Shown here one piece after another: positions 1 to 7,455 of a DNA stretch of 57,730 bases (its first letter is position 1; every line of letters starts with the position of its first letter). Where the stretch lies: the NCBI GenBank assembly GCA_003576915.1, contig QEVF01000025.1, positions 1-57,730 of the forward strand, read 5' to 3'. The DNA comes from Planctomycetota bacterium (GTDB taxonomy: Bacteria > Planctomycetota > UBA8742 > UBA2392). Under the pieces are notes generated by a model. That model saw only the letters and a list, made by a program, of their open reading frames with translations. It was not told the DNA's origin and made no database searches. Position numbers and translations under genes: made by a program.

Positions 1-11
1 CACATGCACCT

Positions 12-196
12 GCTGCCGCGGCAAGTCAGTCCACCGGACTGTTTTGCCTTGGGACCGACCAAACAAAACACACCGCTCTCGCGGTGCTGCACTCACACCC
101 CGCACTCAACCAATAACTCCCGCTGCCGCGGCAAAACAGTCCACCGGACTGTTTTGCCTTGGGACCGACCAAACAAAACACACCGCTCTCGCGGTG
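12..196. repeat. Two 75-bp direct copies of a hairpin-bearing element
   Basis: Bases 12-86 and 122-196 are near-identical direct copies offset by 110 bp. The mismatches I see are at bases 25-26 (gt) versus 135-136 (aa). Each copy has two inverted-repeat segments. In the second copy, 130-142 pairs perfectly with 146-158 around a 3-nt loop, and a second hairpin begins at 165. In the first copy the first stem is weakened by the two mismatches, and the second stem is cut short after the apical part. The copies lie just 3' of tRNA-Pro on the minus strand, so they look like duplicated tRNA-terminator or REP-like elements. No protein is supported here. Confidence 0.75.
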
Positions 197-205
197 TGTT
201 TTGTT

Positions 206-212
<7 letters not shown>
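165..212 (-). terminator. 22-bp perfect hairpin embedded in the tRNA-Pro 3' end
   Basis: Arms 165-186 and 191-212 are exact reverse complements around the loop tctc. The tRNA-proximal arm includes the encoded CCA (206-208), the discriminator base (209) and the first three acceptor-stem bases (210-212). It can act as a terminator for the minus-strand tRNA, although the T-rich tract is inside the stem rather than after it. It would compete with acceptor-stem folding in the precursor until processed. Confidence 0.5.
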
Positions 213-283
<71 letters not shown>

Positions 284-384
284 ACACGTCGACTTCAGGA
301 GGGACTGCCTCCGGGGTGGCGCAAAGGTAGCCCCTATCGGCCAAACGTCAAGGTGGCGTGAGAAATCACGTGGGCGCCTGCCGT

Positions 385-1374
385 TCAGCCAAGCCAGCCC
401 GCCAGCTCTGCCGCGCTCAGAATTCCGTCTTCCGTAATGTAGCCCGCAATCAGCTCAGCGGGGGTCACATCAAAGGCCGGATTGAAAACTTTGGCGCCGA
501 GGGGCGTCAGCAGTGCGCCCTGCCACTGGCGCAGCTCACTCTCCTTTCGCTCCTCGATGGGAATGTCGGCGCCGCTCCTGGCCGCCGCGTCGAAGGTGCT
601 GCGAGGCGCGGCAATGTAAAACGGCGCACCATGTACCCTGGCCGCCAGCGCCAGGGCATAGGTGCCCACCTTGTTCGCCGCGTCACCATTGCGGGCAATC
701 CGGTCAGCCCCGGTGATCACCAGTTGCGTCTTCTTCTCACGCAGCACGACGGCAGCCATGTCGTCGCCGATGACCGTGACATCAATGCCGGCCTGGTCCA
801 GTTCCCATGCCGTCAGGCGCGCGCCCTGCAACAGCGGCCGGGTCTCATCCGCAAACACCCGGAACTTCACGCCATTGCCGTGGGCAACGTACATCGGGGC
901 CAGTGCCGTGCCCATGCCGCTCGTGGCCAGAGCGCCTGCGTTGCAATGGGTGTGAACGCCCATTCCGGGCTGGATCAATTTCGCTCCGTGGCGGCCTATG
1001 GCCTGGCAGGCTGAAACGTCTTCGGCATGGATGCGTTGAGCGGCTGCCAAAGCGCGCACGGGGTCGCCGCCGGCCTCTTTTCGCACGCGCTCCACCGCCC
1101 AGCGCAGGTTCACGGCCGTGGGGCGGGCCTGCGCCAGCCCATCGAGCCCGGCTTCCCCTTGGCCCGCACGCAGGGCCAGCACGCAGCCATAGGCGCCGGC
1201 TACGCCAATGGCCGGAGCACCGCGCACGGCGAGGCGCTGGATGGCATCGATCAGCTGTTCTGGCCGATCCAGCTCAAGGTAGGCCAGCTCACCGGGAAGT
1301 CGGGTCTGGTCAATGATCACGAGCTTGCCGCCGGCCGCGTCGCCTAGCCACTGCAGGGTTCTTGGGTAGTTCAA
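385..1374 (-). CDS. mtnA: S-methyl-5-thioribose-1-phosphate isomerase
   Basis: This enzyme converts 5-methylthioribose-1-phosphate to methylthioribulose-1-phosphate in the cytoplasmic methionine salvage pathway. The 329-residue protein has the family's usual length. It has the RGAPAIG substrate-loop motif (51-57), a catalytic Cys144 in the HCNAG context, and the GADRIARNGD motif with the general-acid Asp224. The C-terminal NPAFDVTP segment is also typical. Related eIF2B-alpha-like proteins lack this Cys/Asp pair, so the isomerase call is firm. It stands alone: no mtnK, mtnP or mtnB is adjacent. It is transcribed away from the HTH gene at 1498, and the two share a roughly 120-bp divergent region with no strong promoter that I can see. 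Confidence 0.93.
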   Translation of the reverse strand: MNYPRTLQWLGDAAGGKLVIIDQTRLPGELAYLELDRPEQLIDAIQRLAVRGAPAIGVAGAYGCVLALRAGQGEAGLDGLAQARPTAVNLRWAVERVRKEAGGDPVRALAAAQRIHAEDVSACQAIGRHGAKLIQPGMGVHTHCNAGALATSGMGTALAPMYVAHGNGVKFRVFADETRPLLQGARLTAWELDQAGIDVTVIGDDMAAVVLREKKTQLVITGADRIARNGDAANKVGTYALALAARVHGAPFYIAAPRSTFDAAARSGADIPIEERKESELRQWQGALLTPLGAKVFNPAFDVTPAELIAGYITEDGILSAAELAGWLG

Positions 1375-1497
1375 ACTCCCGCTCCTTTAGTCTTGAGGGG
1401 CGGCATCGTATATTGAAGATTGGATTCTCATACGGTTCAGTTCCCCGGAGCCTGGGCGCAGCCAGCCCACCTACTGCTGCTTTAGATGGAGCAAGCC

Positions 1498-2109
1498 ATG
1501 GGCAAGTCTGCGCCCCGCGAAAAGACTACGCAATCGGCTGGCAAGACCGACCCGGTGGCGGACCTCGCCAGGGTCCAGTTGCAGGCCCAGGGCGAGATGG
1601 AGCGCGCAATGAAGGAGACGCATCGCGTGCTCAAGCAGGCTATCGATCGGGCAGGGCCCAAGCGCGTGGCGCGCGCCCTCGATATCTCGCTCAGCCTGGT
1701 CTACAAGTGGACGCAGCCGGCACGCACCAAACAGAATCCGGCCGCGTCCGGCGCGCGCAATCCGCTGGATAAGCTCCTGGCCATCTTTGAACTGAGCCAG
1801 GACCTCGAACTGGTCCACTTCATCTGCCAGATGGCGCGCGGCTACTACACGCCCAACCCTCAGGCCAAGGGTTCCGACCGCATCAGCTTTGTGAGCGAGA
1901 CCGTCAGCTCGCTGAATGACTTCGCCGACATGCTGCAGTACGCGGAGAAAAGCCTGACCAACGACGGCCGCATCGACGAAGCGGAAGCCACCAAGCTCAG
2001 GCAGCAGTGGAACCGCCTCAAGGGACGGCTGGAACACTTCATCATCTCCTGCGAGGAAGGCCACTTCAACGCGGGCGGTGAAGACTCGGATGACGCCGAG
2101 GAGGAATAG
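1498..2109 (+). CDS. HTH DNA-binding protein, phage CII/regulator-like
   Basis: This is a roughly 203-residue cytoplasmic protein of unrecognised specific function. After a polar N-terminus, residues around 45-62 form a helix-turn-helix (R-V-A-R-A-L-D-I-S-L-S-L-V-Y-K-W), as in CII/Cro-type repressors. The middle (LELVHFICQMARGYY) and a helical region ending in a very acidic tail (GGEDSDDAEEE) resemble phage regulatory proteins of the CP76/CII type found in diverse bacteria. I chose ATG 1498 because a GGAG lies 6 nt upstream. ATG 1486 in the same frame has no ribosome-binding site. The stop is 5 bp from the next start (2115), so the two genes form a tight pair. There is no phage gene nearby. 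Confidence 0.6.
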   Translation: MGKSAPREKTTQSAGKTDPVADLARVQLQAQGEMERAMKETHRVLKQAIDRAGPKRVARALDISLSLVYKWTQPARTKQNPAASGARNPLDKLLAIFELSQDLELVHFICQMARGYYTPNPQAKGSDRISFVSETVSSLNDFADMLQYAEKSLTNDGRIDEAEATKLRQQWNRLKGRLEHFIISCEEGHFNAGGEDSDDAEEE

Positions 2110-2114
2110 TCGCG

Positions 2115-2531
2115 ATGAGCGACCGTCTCAACATCCCCGAGTTCGACGACCAGGAAGTGCGCGAGCACATTCTAAAGCTGCGCGGACTCATTGCCGAGGA
2201 GACCATCGAAACCCTCAAGATGGTGCGCCTGGACCATATTGTGAACCCGCGAGGCAAGCTGCAGGAATACGACCAGCAGGCGTTCCGTGCCTGGGTGATC
2301 GCGTGGCTGAACGCGCTGGAAACCGTGCTTTGCGCGCACATGGCCATGATGACCAAGCGCATGAGCGGTAGCGGTGATGCCCTGCGCGGACTGGTCGTGC
2401 AGCCCGAGAAGCTGCTTGAGCAGGTGGAAGACATCAAGCGCGCCCTGGAGATCATTCTGACCGCCGAGCCGGATATGACGCCCGAACGCGCGGACAAGAC
2501 CGCCACCGACGAGTTCCCCGTCAAAAAATGA
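2115..2531 (+). CDS. Hypothetical protein paired with the HTH regulator
   Basis: This 138-residue soluble protein belongs to no family I recognise. It is mostly helical, with a central amphipathic stretch (AFRAWVIAWLNALETVLCAHMAMMTKRM) and Lys/Glu-rich ends. It has no signal peptide and no obvious catalytic motif. It starts 5 bp after the HTH gene, so the two are almost certainly co-transcribed and perhaps co-function as regulator and partner. The intergenic palindromic repeat at 2537-2630 begins 5 bp after its stop and may end its transcript. By position it could be a second phage-type regulatory component, but nothing in the sequence proves this. Confidence 0.6.
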   Translation: MSDRLNIPEFDDQEVREHILKLRGLIAEETIETLKMVRLDHIVNPRGKLQEYDQQAFRAWVIAWLNALETVLCAHMAMMTKRMSGSGDALRGLVVQPEKLLEQVEDIKRALEIILTAEPDMTPERADKTATDEFPVKK

Positions 2532-2536
2532 ATCGA

Positions 2537-2630
2537 ATGTGGCATCGGCGTCTTGCCGATGTCGGGCGCGCTGTACGTGTCCGCGCTGGCGGCGTAGCTG
2601 CCAGCCATCGGCAGGGTGCCGATGCCACAT
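2537..2630. repeat. Nested GCATCGGC/GCCGATGC palindromes between convergent genes
   Basis: The outer arms 2537-2549 and 2618-2630 are 13-bp perfect inverted repeats. Each end also carries its own small hairpin: 2543-2549 with 2555-2561, and 2606-2612 with 2618-2624, both with the CATCGGC/GCCGATG stem. The unit lies between the stops of convergent genes and can serve as a bidirectional terminator. The same core recurs at 51753-51779 and 57594-57651. Confidence 0.8.
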
Positions 2631-2633
2631 GCG

Positions 2634-3593
2634 CTAAACGCCAACAGGCGACAAATTCTTTAGCGCCAATTCGATGTCCGCGCGGTTTAACTCGCGGCCG
2701 ATGACGACGATCGTCGGCGCGGGATTGAAGCCCTCGAGCGGAAATACATGGGCCTGGGCGTGGCCGCCCGCCCACTGGCAGATGTACAGCCGCTCATCTC
2801 CCTTGACCCGCACGAAGCCCTTGGCGCGAATCACGTTGGACGGCAGAGCCCGCAGGGCGGCCAGCAGCGCCTCCCGACTCTCGGCTTCGCGCACACGATA
2901 GCTCAGGGCCAGAAATCCGTGGTCGTGATGGTGATGGCCGTGGGCGTCCTGCAGCAGCCCGTCCACTGCCGCGTCTCCCGTTCGCGGCGCGGGCATCGCC
3001 AGCAGCTCTTTCAATGTGGCCGCACCATCGACATCGCAGCGCACCGTGTTGACCTGCCGCGCGGCAGGCGCCACCTCGCGGACACGTGCCTGAAGCTGCG
3101 GGAACCAGGCTGGGTCGGCCAGGTCCATCTTGTTGAGGACGACGATCTGCGCCAGCTCAAGCTGACGGCGCGCGAGATCGTTGATGCGGAGGGCATCCAG
3201 TCCGTGCTCGACATCCAGCACGGAGATCAGGCCGCGGGCATCGAGACGCTCCACGAGATCCAGGGCCGTGCAGGTGTCGAGCACCTCGACCGGGTCCGCG
3301 ATGCCCGTAGTCTCAATGAAGAGCAGTTCGGGCTTGAGGTCGCGCGCGATCTCCTGAAGTGCGGCGTGCAGGTCGCCTTTGAGCGTGCAACAGATGCAGC
3401 CCCCCAGAACGTTCAGGACCTCGATGGCCCCTCCGCTTTGCGCCACGGGACCGTCGATCGAGATTGCGCCCGCTTCGTTCATCAGCACCGCCGGCTTCAT
3501 GCCCGCCTCACGTGCGGCTTGAAGCAGCCGAAGCAGCAGGGTGGTTTTGCCCGCGCCGAGAAAGCCGGAGATGAGAATGACGGGAGTCTTCAT
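2634..3593 (-). CDS. CobW/YjiA-type G3E GTPase (putative metal chaperone)
   Basis: This is a cytoplasmic P-loop GTPase of the SIMIBI/G3E class. Members insert or traffic zinc, cobalt or other metals into client proteins. The 319 residues show Walker A GFLGAGKTT (10-18), the metal-binding CxCC motif in GGCICC (64-69), ETTG (93-96) and the NKMD guanine-specificity motif (153-156). A His-rich linker (HGHHHHDHG) precedes a CobW C-terminal domain ending in a conserved ELNR/ELAL segment. No client gene or zinc-regulated operator is visible nearby, so the metal cannot be named. The ATG at 3593 fits the family start. The gene is divergent from the methyltransferase at 3640, with 46 bp between them. 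Confidence 0.9.
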   Translation of the reverse strand: MKTPVILISGFLGAGKTTLLLRLLQAAREAGMKPAVLMNEAGAISIDGPVAQSGGAIEVLNVLGGCICCTLKGDLHAALQEIARDLKPELLFIETTGIADPVEVLDTCTALDLVERLDARGLISVLDVEHGLDALRINDLARRQLELAQIVVLNKMDLADPAWFPQLQARVREVAPAARQVNTVRCDVDGAATLKELLAMPAPRTGDAAVDGLLQDAHGHHHHDHGFLALSYRVREAESREALLAALRALPSNVIRAKGFVRVKGDERLYICQWAGGHAQAHVFPLEGFNPAPTIVVIGRELNRADIELALKNLSPVGV

Positions 3594-3639
3594 GGGGACG
3601 TTTTACACGATGGCCGGTTCTTGCTAAACCCTTCGCCCC

Positions 3640-4437
3640 GTGGAGACGATCTCCAAAGCGCGCCTCAAACTGCTTCGCGCCCTGACCCAACGCAAGGGCC
3701 GAGAGGAGCAGTCGCTTTACATTGCCGAGGGGCCCTACCTCCTCGACGAGGCCCTCAAGGCCCAGGTCATGCCGCGTTTTGTCGTGATCAGTGATACGCC
3801 GGCGGGCCGGCGCGACAAGGTGCAGGCGCTGATGGAGCGCTGTGCCAGGGAAAACATCGAATGCGTCAGTGCCGGCGAAGCGGATTTCGGCGAATGCGCC
3901 GACACCGTGAACAGCCAGGGCGTGCTCGCGGTGTTCGCGATTCCGCAATACGAGCTGGCCACGTTGCTTGAGCGCCACGATCTCACGCTGCTCGTGCTGG
4001 ACAACATTCGCGAGCCGGGAAACTTGGGCGCCATCTGCCGCCACGCGGCGGCGTTCGACTGTGGCGGGCTGCTGCTTCTCAAGGGCTGCGTCGATGCCTG
4101 GAACAACAAGGCCGTGCGCGCGAGCATGGGCGGTATCTTTCATGTGCCGGTGTTTGCCGACCTCACGCCCGAGGACGTCATGCAGCAATTGAACGCCCAC
4201 GGCGTCTGGCCCTACGTCGCCGCGCGCGGCGGCAAGCCCGCTTTCGAGATTGATTTCCCGCCCAAGACCGCGTTCATCATCGGCGGCGAGACTGAGGGCG
4301 TGCAGCCGTTCTGGAACGAGCGCGACGTCATCGGGATTGGCCTGCCGCAAACGGACAAAGTGGAGAGCTGCAACGCGGCGGTGGCCGCGAGCATCCTGAT
4401 GGCGTGGAGATTTCAAGGCCGCCGAAAGGACCGTTAG
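3640..4437 (+). CDS. TrmH/SpoU-family RNA 2'-O-methyltransferase
   Basis: This is an S-adenosylmethionine-dependent RNA ribose methyltransferase of the SPOUT superfamily acting on rRNA or tRNA; the exact target is unknown. The 265 residues comprise an N-terminal substrate-binding domain (R-x-G-R-E-E-Q-S-L-Y-I-A-E-G) and a knotted catalytic domain. That domain has motif 1 (NIREPGNLGAICR), motif 2 (IIGGETEG) and motif 3 (ESCNAAVAASILM, usually ESLNVAVA). The start is GTG at 3640. The sequence before it contains TTGCTAAAC, a possible extended -10, but it is very close to the start. The downstream thioesterase lies 50 bp away on the same strand. Confidence 0.88.
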   Translation: METISKARLKLLRALTQRKGREEQSLYIAEGPYLLDEALKAQVMPRFVVISDTPAGRRDKVQALMERCARENIECVSAGEADFGECADTVNSQGVLAVFAIPQYELATLLERHDLTLLVLDNIREPGNLGAICRHAAAFDCGGLLLLKGCVDAWNNKAVRASMGGIFHVPVFADLTPEDVMQQLNAHGVWPYVAARGGKPAFEIDFPPKTAFIIGGETEGVQPFWNERDVIGIGLPQTDKVESCNAAVAASILMAWRFQGRRKDR

Positions 4438-4487
4438 CTGCGGCAGTTCTCCGTGAACTCCGAGTTCTTCATGGCTATAACAGGACC

Positions 4488-4982
4488 ATGCCCACTGCGC
4501 CGAAAACAGCCTCCGAGAGCCAAAGCCACATCACCTGGATCGTTCAGCCCGAGGATCTCAACATTCATGGCAGCCTCTTTGGCGGCCGCCTGCTTTCGCT
4601 CATGGACAAATGCGCGGCCATGGCGGCCATGCGTCATTCGCGGCGCAACTGCGTGACGGTGAGCATCGACAAAGTGGACTTCGTGGCGCCGGTGAAGCAC
4701 GGCTTTTTGCTCGATCTCACGGCGCGCGTGCATTTTACGGCGCGGACCAGCATGGAGATTTACGTCGATGCCTGGGCCGAGAATCCGCTTACCGGCGACC
4801 GCAAGAACGTGTGCAAAGCATTCTTCAGCTTTGTCGCCCTGGACGGTGACAGCCAGCCCACTCCAATCCCGCCCGTGGAACTGGAAACCGACCAGGACCG
4901 CCAGCTCAATGCCGAGGCCCAGGCACGTTACGACGCCCGCAAGAAAAGCGCCTCTGACTCGCGGCGGATCGTGAAAAAGTAG
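4488..4982 (+). CDS. Acyl-CoA thioesterase (hotdog fold)
   Basis: This protein hydrolyses acyl-CoA to free acid and CoA in the cytoplasm. The 164 residues form one hotdog domain with the family signature H-G-S-L-F-G-G-R-L-L-S-L-M-D-K near residue 26, where the Asp is the usual catalytic residue. A second strand (VDFVAPVKHGFLLDLTARV) follows, and a charged tail extends past the domain. It resembles the YciA/BACH cytosolic hydrolases more than FabZ or YbgC. An upstream in-frame ATG at 4404 lies inside the preceding gene. The ATG at 4488, preceded by CAGGA, fits the family N-terminus. Substrate chain length cannot be read from the sequence. Confidence 0.82.
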   Translation: MPTAPKTASESQSHITWIVQPEDLNIHGSLFGGRLLSLMDKCAAMAAMRHSRRNCVTVSIDKVDFVAPVKHGFLLDLTARVHFTARTSMEIYVDAWAENPLTGDRKNVCKAFFSFVALDGDSQPTPIPPVELETDQDRQLNAEAQARYDARKKSASDSRRIVKK

Positions 4983-4985
4983 CCG

Positions 4986-5315
4986 CTAAAACCGTTTCGC
5001 CTGGCCCTCAGACAGTTCCAACTCATAGGCTGCGGCGTCTTGTGGCTGCAGGGACAGCCGCGCTCCGGCCTGGGTGTAATGGCCCTGTTCCACGCGACTG
5101 ACCCGGCCACGATCTCCGCTGACTTCTCCCTCGAAGCTCAGGTAGAGGCGACGGTGGGGCTCCAGCTCGCGCCAGGGACAGCTTTCCCCGGCGGCGGCGA
5201 GGCGCTGCGCAAGTTGGCAGGCGCGAAGGCGCTCCTGACCTTCAACCTCCAGCAGGAGGTCAAAGTGCACGCCACCATTGACGCTATGGGCCAGAATCAC
5301 GTATCTCAGGGCCAT
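4986..5315 (-). CDS. LigD phosphoesterase-domain-like small protein
   Basis: This is a roughly 109-residue cytoplasmic protein. It begins with a strand (RYVILAHS) followed by H-F-D-L-L-L-E, the counterpart of the HYDLRLE metal/phosphate motif of the LigD 3'-phosphoesterase domain. It then has H-R-R-L-Y-L-S-F-E-G-E-V-S-G-D-R-G, a pattern I associate with short planctomycete LigD-N-like proteins. No ligase or polymerase domain is attached, so a DNA-end-processing role is only inferred from family. The start is ATG at 5315, or at 5324 three codons upstream. Either overlaps the divergent truA start. The gene is convergent with the thioesterase, with 3 bp between the stops. Confidence 0.6.
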   Translation of the reverse strand: MALRYVILAHSVNGGVHFDLLLEVEGQERLRACQLAQRLAAAGESCPWRELEPHRRLYLSFEGEVSGDRGRVSRVEQGHYTQAGARLSLQPQDAAAYELELSEGQAKRF

Positions 5316-6174
5316 GAGGCGCATCTTACTCACGGTTGAGTTCCACGGCGGGGGGTTCTTTGGCTGGCAGCGACAGGGCGCGGCCCGCACGGTGCAGAGC
5401 ACGCTGGAAGAAGCAGTGCGCGACCTCGTGGGACACGAGGCAGCGGTCCACAGTTCCGGCCGCACCGATCGCGGCGTCCACGCACTGGCCATGGCCGCCC
5501 ACGTGGACCTGGATTCTCGACTGGACCCGGCGAGCATCATGATGGCGCTGAATGCCCGACTGCCTCAGGACTGCAAGGTCCGCCGCGCCCAGGAGGTGGA
5601 CCCACGCTTCCATGCGCGCTTTGATGCCCATTCCAAACTCTACCGCTACAGCTTTGTCCTGGGCCGTTCGCCAAGCCCCCTGTTGGCAGACCGTGCCTGC
5701 CATATGCCAAGGCCCCTGGACGTCATGGCCATGGCAAACGCCGCCCGTTTTCTTGTGGGCCCCCACGACTTCGCCTGCTTTGAGTCCAGCAGCGACGAAG
5801 CAGACGATGAAGACGGCCCGGACATCACCGCTGACCGCTATGGTCCCGCCGCTGTTGCTTCCGGTCACAGCGCCCCTCCGCCCTGGCGCAAGCCCAGGCC
5901 CAGGGGCTCGCTGCGCCATCTGATGGCCCTGGAGGTCCGCCGCGTCGGGCGCCTTGTGCAGATTGAGGCCAGCGCCGACGGCTTTCTTCGCGGCATGGTG
6001 CGCAGCATTGCCGGCACCCTGACCCAGGTGGGATTAGGGCGGCAAGTCCCGGATTGGGTGCGCCATGTACTGGCGAGCAGGGACCGGCGCGAAGCGGGGG
6101 CCAACATGCCGCCGGAGGGATTGACGCTGGTTCGGGTCGTCTATCCCCCGGAGGCCCTGAAGTGGGCGCCATGA
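5314..6174 (+). CDS. truA: tRNA pseudouridine(38-40) synthase
   Basis: TruA isomerises uridines 38-40 in the anticodon arm of many tRNAs. The 286-residue protein begins with the family's first strand (ILLTVEFHGGGFFGWQRQ). It carries the catalytic Asp52 in GRTDRGVHA and continues with the conserved YRYSF and D-G-F-L-R-G-M-V-R segments. A linker of about 35 residues rich in Asp, Pro and Arg (roughly 160-205) interrupts the second half and is longer than in E. coli TruA. An ATG at 5278 in frame would add 12 residues absent from the family, so I prefer 5314. That ATG overlaps the start of the minus-strand LigD-like gene (CATG at 5313-5316). Confidence 0.93.
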   Translation: MRRILLTVEFHGGGFFGWQRQGAARTVQSTLEEAVRDLVGHEAAVHSSGRTDRGVHALAMAAHVDLDSRLDPASIMMALNARLPQDCKVRRAQEVDPRFHARFDAHSKLYRYSFVLGRSPSPLLADRACHMPRPLDVMAMANAARFLVGPHDFACFESSSDEADDEDGPDITADRYGPAAVASGHSAPPPWRKPRPRGSLRHLMALEVRRVGRLVQIEASADGFLRGMVRSIAGTLTQVGLGRQVPDWVRHVLASRDRREAGANMPPEGLTLVRVVYPPEALKWAP

Positions 6175-6272
6175 ACGGCCGTCCTTGACACACTTAGGTT
6201 GGCGGTTAGGCTCACACCAATGCTCCACACCGGCAGGCATCCCAACTCTTGGCGTGACCGAAAGTTCTGCGC

Positions 6273-7043
6273 GTGAAGGCACTGGTCTCTGACATACACG
6301 CCAACTTGGCCGCCTGGGAAGCCGTGGAGAAGGACATCAAGTCCCACGGCATCACGGAGATCTATTCACTGGGCGACCTTGTGGGCTACGGCCCGCAACC
6401 TGTCGAAATTGTCGACGCGGCCATGAACTTCCAGTTGAACCTGATGGGCAACCACGACGAAGCCGTGGTGTTTGAGCCCGTCGGCTTCAATTACCGCGCC
6501 CTGACGGCCATCCGCTGGACCAAAAAGCTGATGGAGCCCGGCTTCTTCGGCCTGAAGAACAAGAAGCGCATGAGCTTTCTCAAGGCGCTCAAGCTCACCC
6601 ATCGCGAGGAAGGCTGCCTCTTTGTGCACGGCAGTCCGCGGGAGCCCACGACCGAATACATCCTGCGCGGCGATTGCGACAATGCCCAGAGCGGTTACCC
6701 GGAGGCCGTCGAGAAGATGAAGCAGATCTTCAGCGCCATCGATTCGGTCTGCGTCGTCGGACATACCCATATTCCCTGCGTGATGGGCGAAGATTTCAGC
6801 TACCGCAGCGACCGCGATCTCGGTTACGAGTTCACCGTCGAGAAGGGCAGGAAGTTCGTGCTCAACGTGGGCAGCGTGGGCCAGCCGCGCGACGGCGACA
6901 CGCGGGCGTGCTACGTGATCTGGGACGGGCCGAAGTTCATCTGGCGGCGCATCGAGTATGACGTGAAGAAGACCGTTGCGCTGATCCGTGCCATCAAGGA
7001 AATTGACAGTTACAACGCTGACCGGCTCGAGAAGGGCCAATAA
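6273..7043 (+). CDS. Calcineurin-like metallophosphoesterase
   Basis: This is a cytoplasmic binuclear-metal phosphoesterase of 256 residues. It shows SDIHAN (Asp7, His9), GDLVGYGP (Asp35), GNHD (59-62), an H-G-S-P motif and the late GHTHIP motif, so all metal ligands are present. The closest type is the stand-alone diadenosine-tetraphosphatase/YfcE-like group; the substrate is unknown. The start is GTG at 6273, which begins the conserved K-A-L-V-S-D-I-H strand. It opens a co-directional run: the hibernation factor gene begins 13 bp after its stop. Confidence 0.83.
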   Translation: MKALVSDIHANLAAWEAVEKDIKSHGITEIYSLGDLVGYGPQPVEIVDAAMNFQLNLMGNHDEAVVFEPVGFNYRALTAIRWTKKLMEPGFFGLKNKKRMSFLKALKLTHREEGCLFVHGSPREPTTEYILRGDCDNAQSGYPEAVEKMKQIFSAIDSVCVVGHTHIPCVMGEDFSYRSDRDLGYEFTVEKGRKFVLNVGSVGQPRDGDTRACYVIWDGPKFIWRRIEYDVKKTVALIRAIKEIDSYNADRLEKGQ

Positions 7044-7056
7044 TCGGGGGTTGCCA

Positions 7057-7446
7057 GTGAAACTGACCATCGTTGCCAAGCACGCAAAGATCACGGACGC
7101 CATCAAGGAGTACGCCGAGGACAAGGTGGAGCGCCTCGAACGCTTCTTTGACCGCATCAACAGCATCCACGTCACGCTGGACAAACAGGGCGATTCCAAC
7201 CGCTGCGAGATCGAGATCGCCGCGGCACGCCACGGCCACTTTGTCGCCTCCGTGACCAACACCGAAGACATTCACGCCGCCATCGACCTGTGCCTGGACA
7301 AGTCCGAGCGCCAGCTCAAGAAGCTCAAGGAGAAGATCCGCGGCCACAAGGGCACCGACAAGCGCAAGAAGCTCGGCCGCGACGTCAAGCGCCAGACCCA
7401 GCGCCTGCCCAAGGACGAGACCTACGAGGACGCAGTCAACGAATAG
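7057..7446 (+). CDS. hpf: Ribosome hibernation-promoting factor (short HPF/YfiA family)
   Basis: This protein binds the decoding centre of 30S subunits and silences ribosomes in stationary phase or starvation. The 129 residues contain the usual beta-alpha-beta-beta-beta-alpha domain: KITDAIKEYAEDKVERLERFF, then HVTLDKQG, then DIHAAIDLCLDKSERQLKKLKEK. A lysine/arginine-rich tail of about 30 residues follows. It lacks the C-terminal dimerisation domain of long HPF. The GTG at 7057 sits 6 nt after a GGGGG. An earlier in-frame ATG (6988) lies inside the preceding gene. It sits 9 bp before yvcK, in a cluster with PTS genes, as hpf does next to rpoN/ptsN in proteobacteria. Confidence 0.87.
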   Translation: MKLTIVAKHAKITDAIKEYAEDKVERLERFFDRINSIHVTLDKQGDSNRCEIEIAAARHGHFVASVTNTEDIHAAIDLCLDKSERQLKKLKEKIRGHKGTDKRKKLGRDVKRQTQRLPKDETYEDAVNE

Positions 7447-7455
7447 CCCCGCGGC

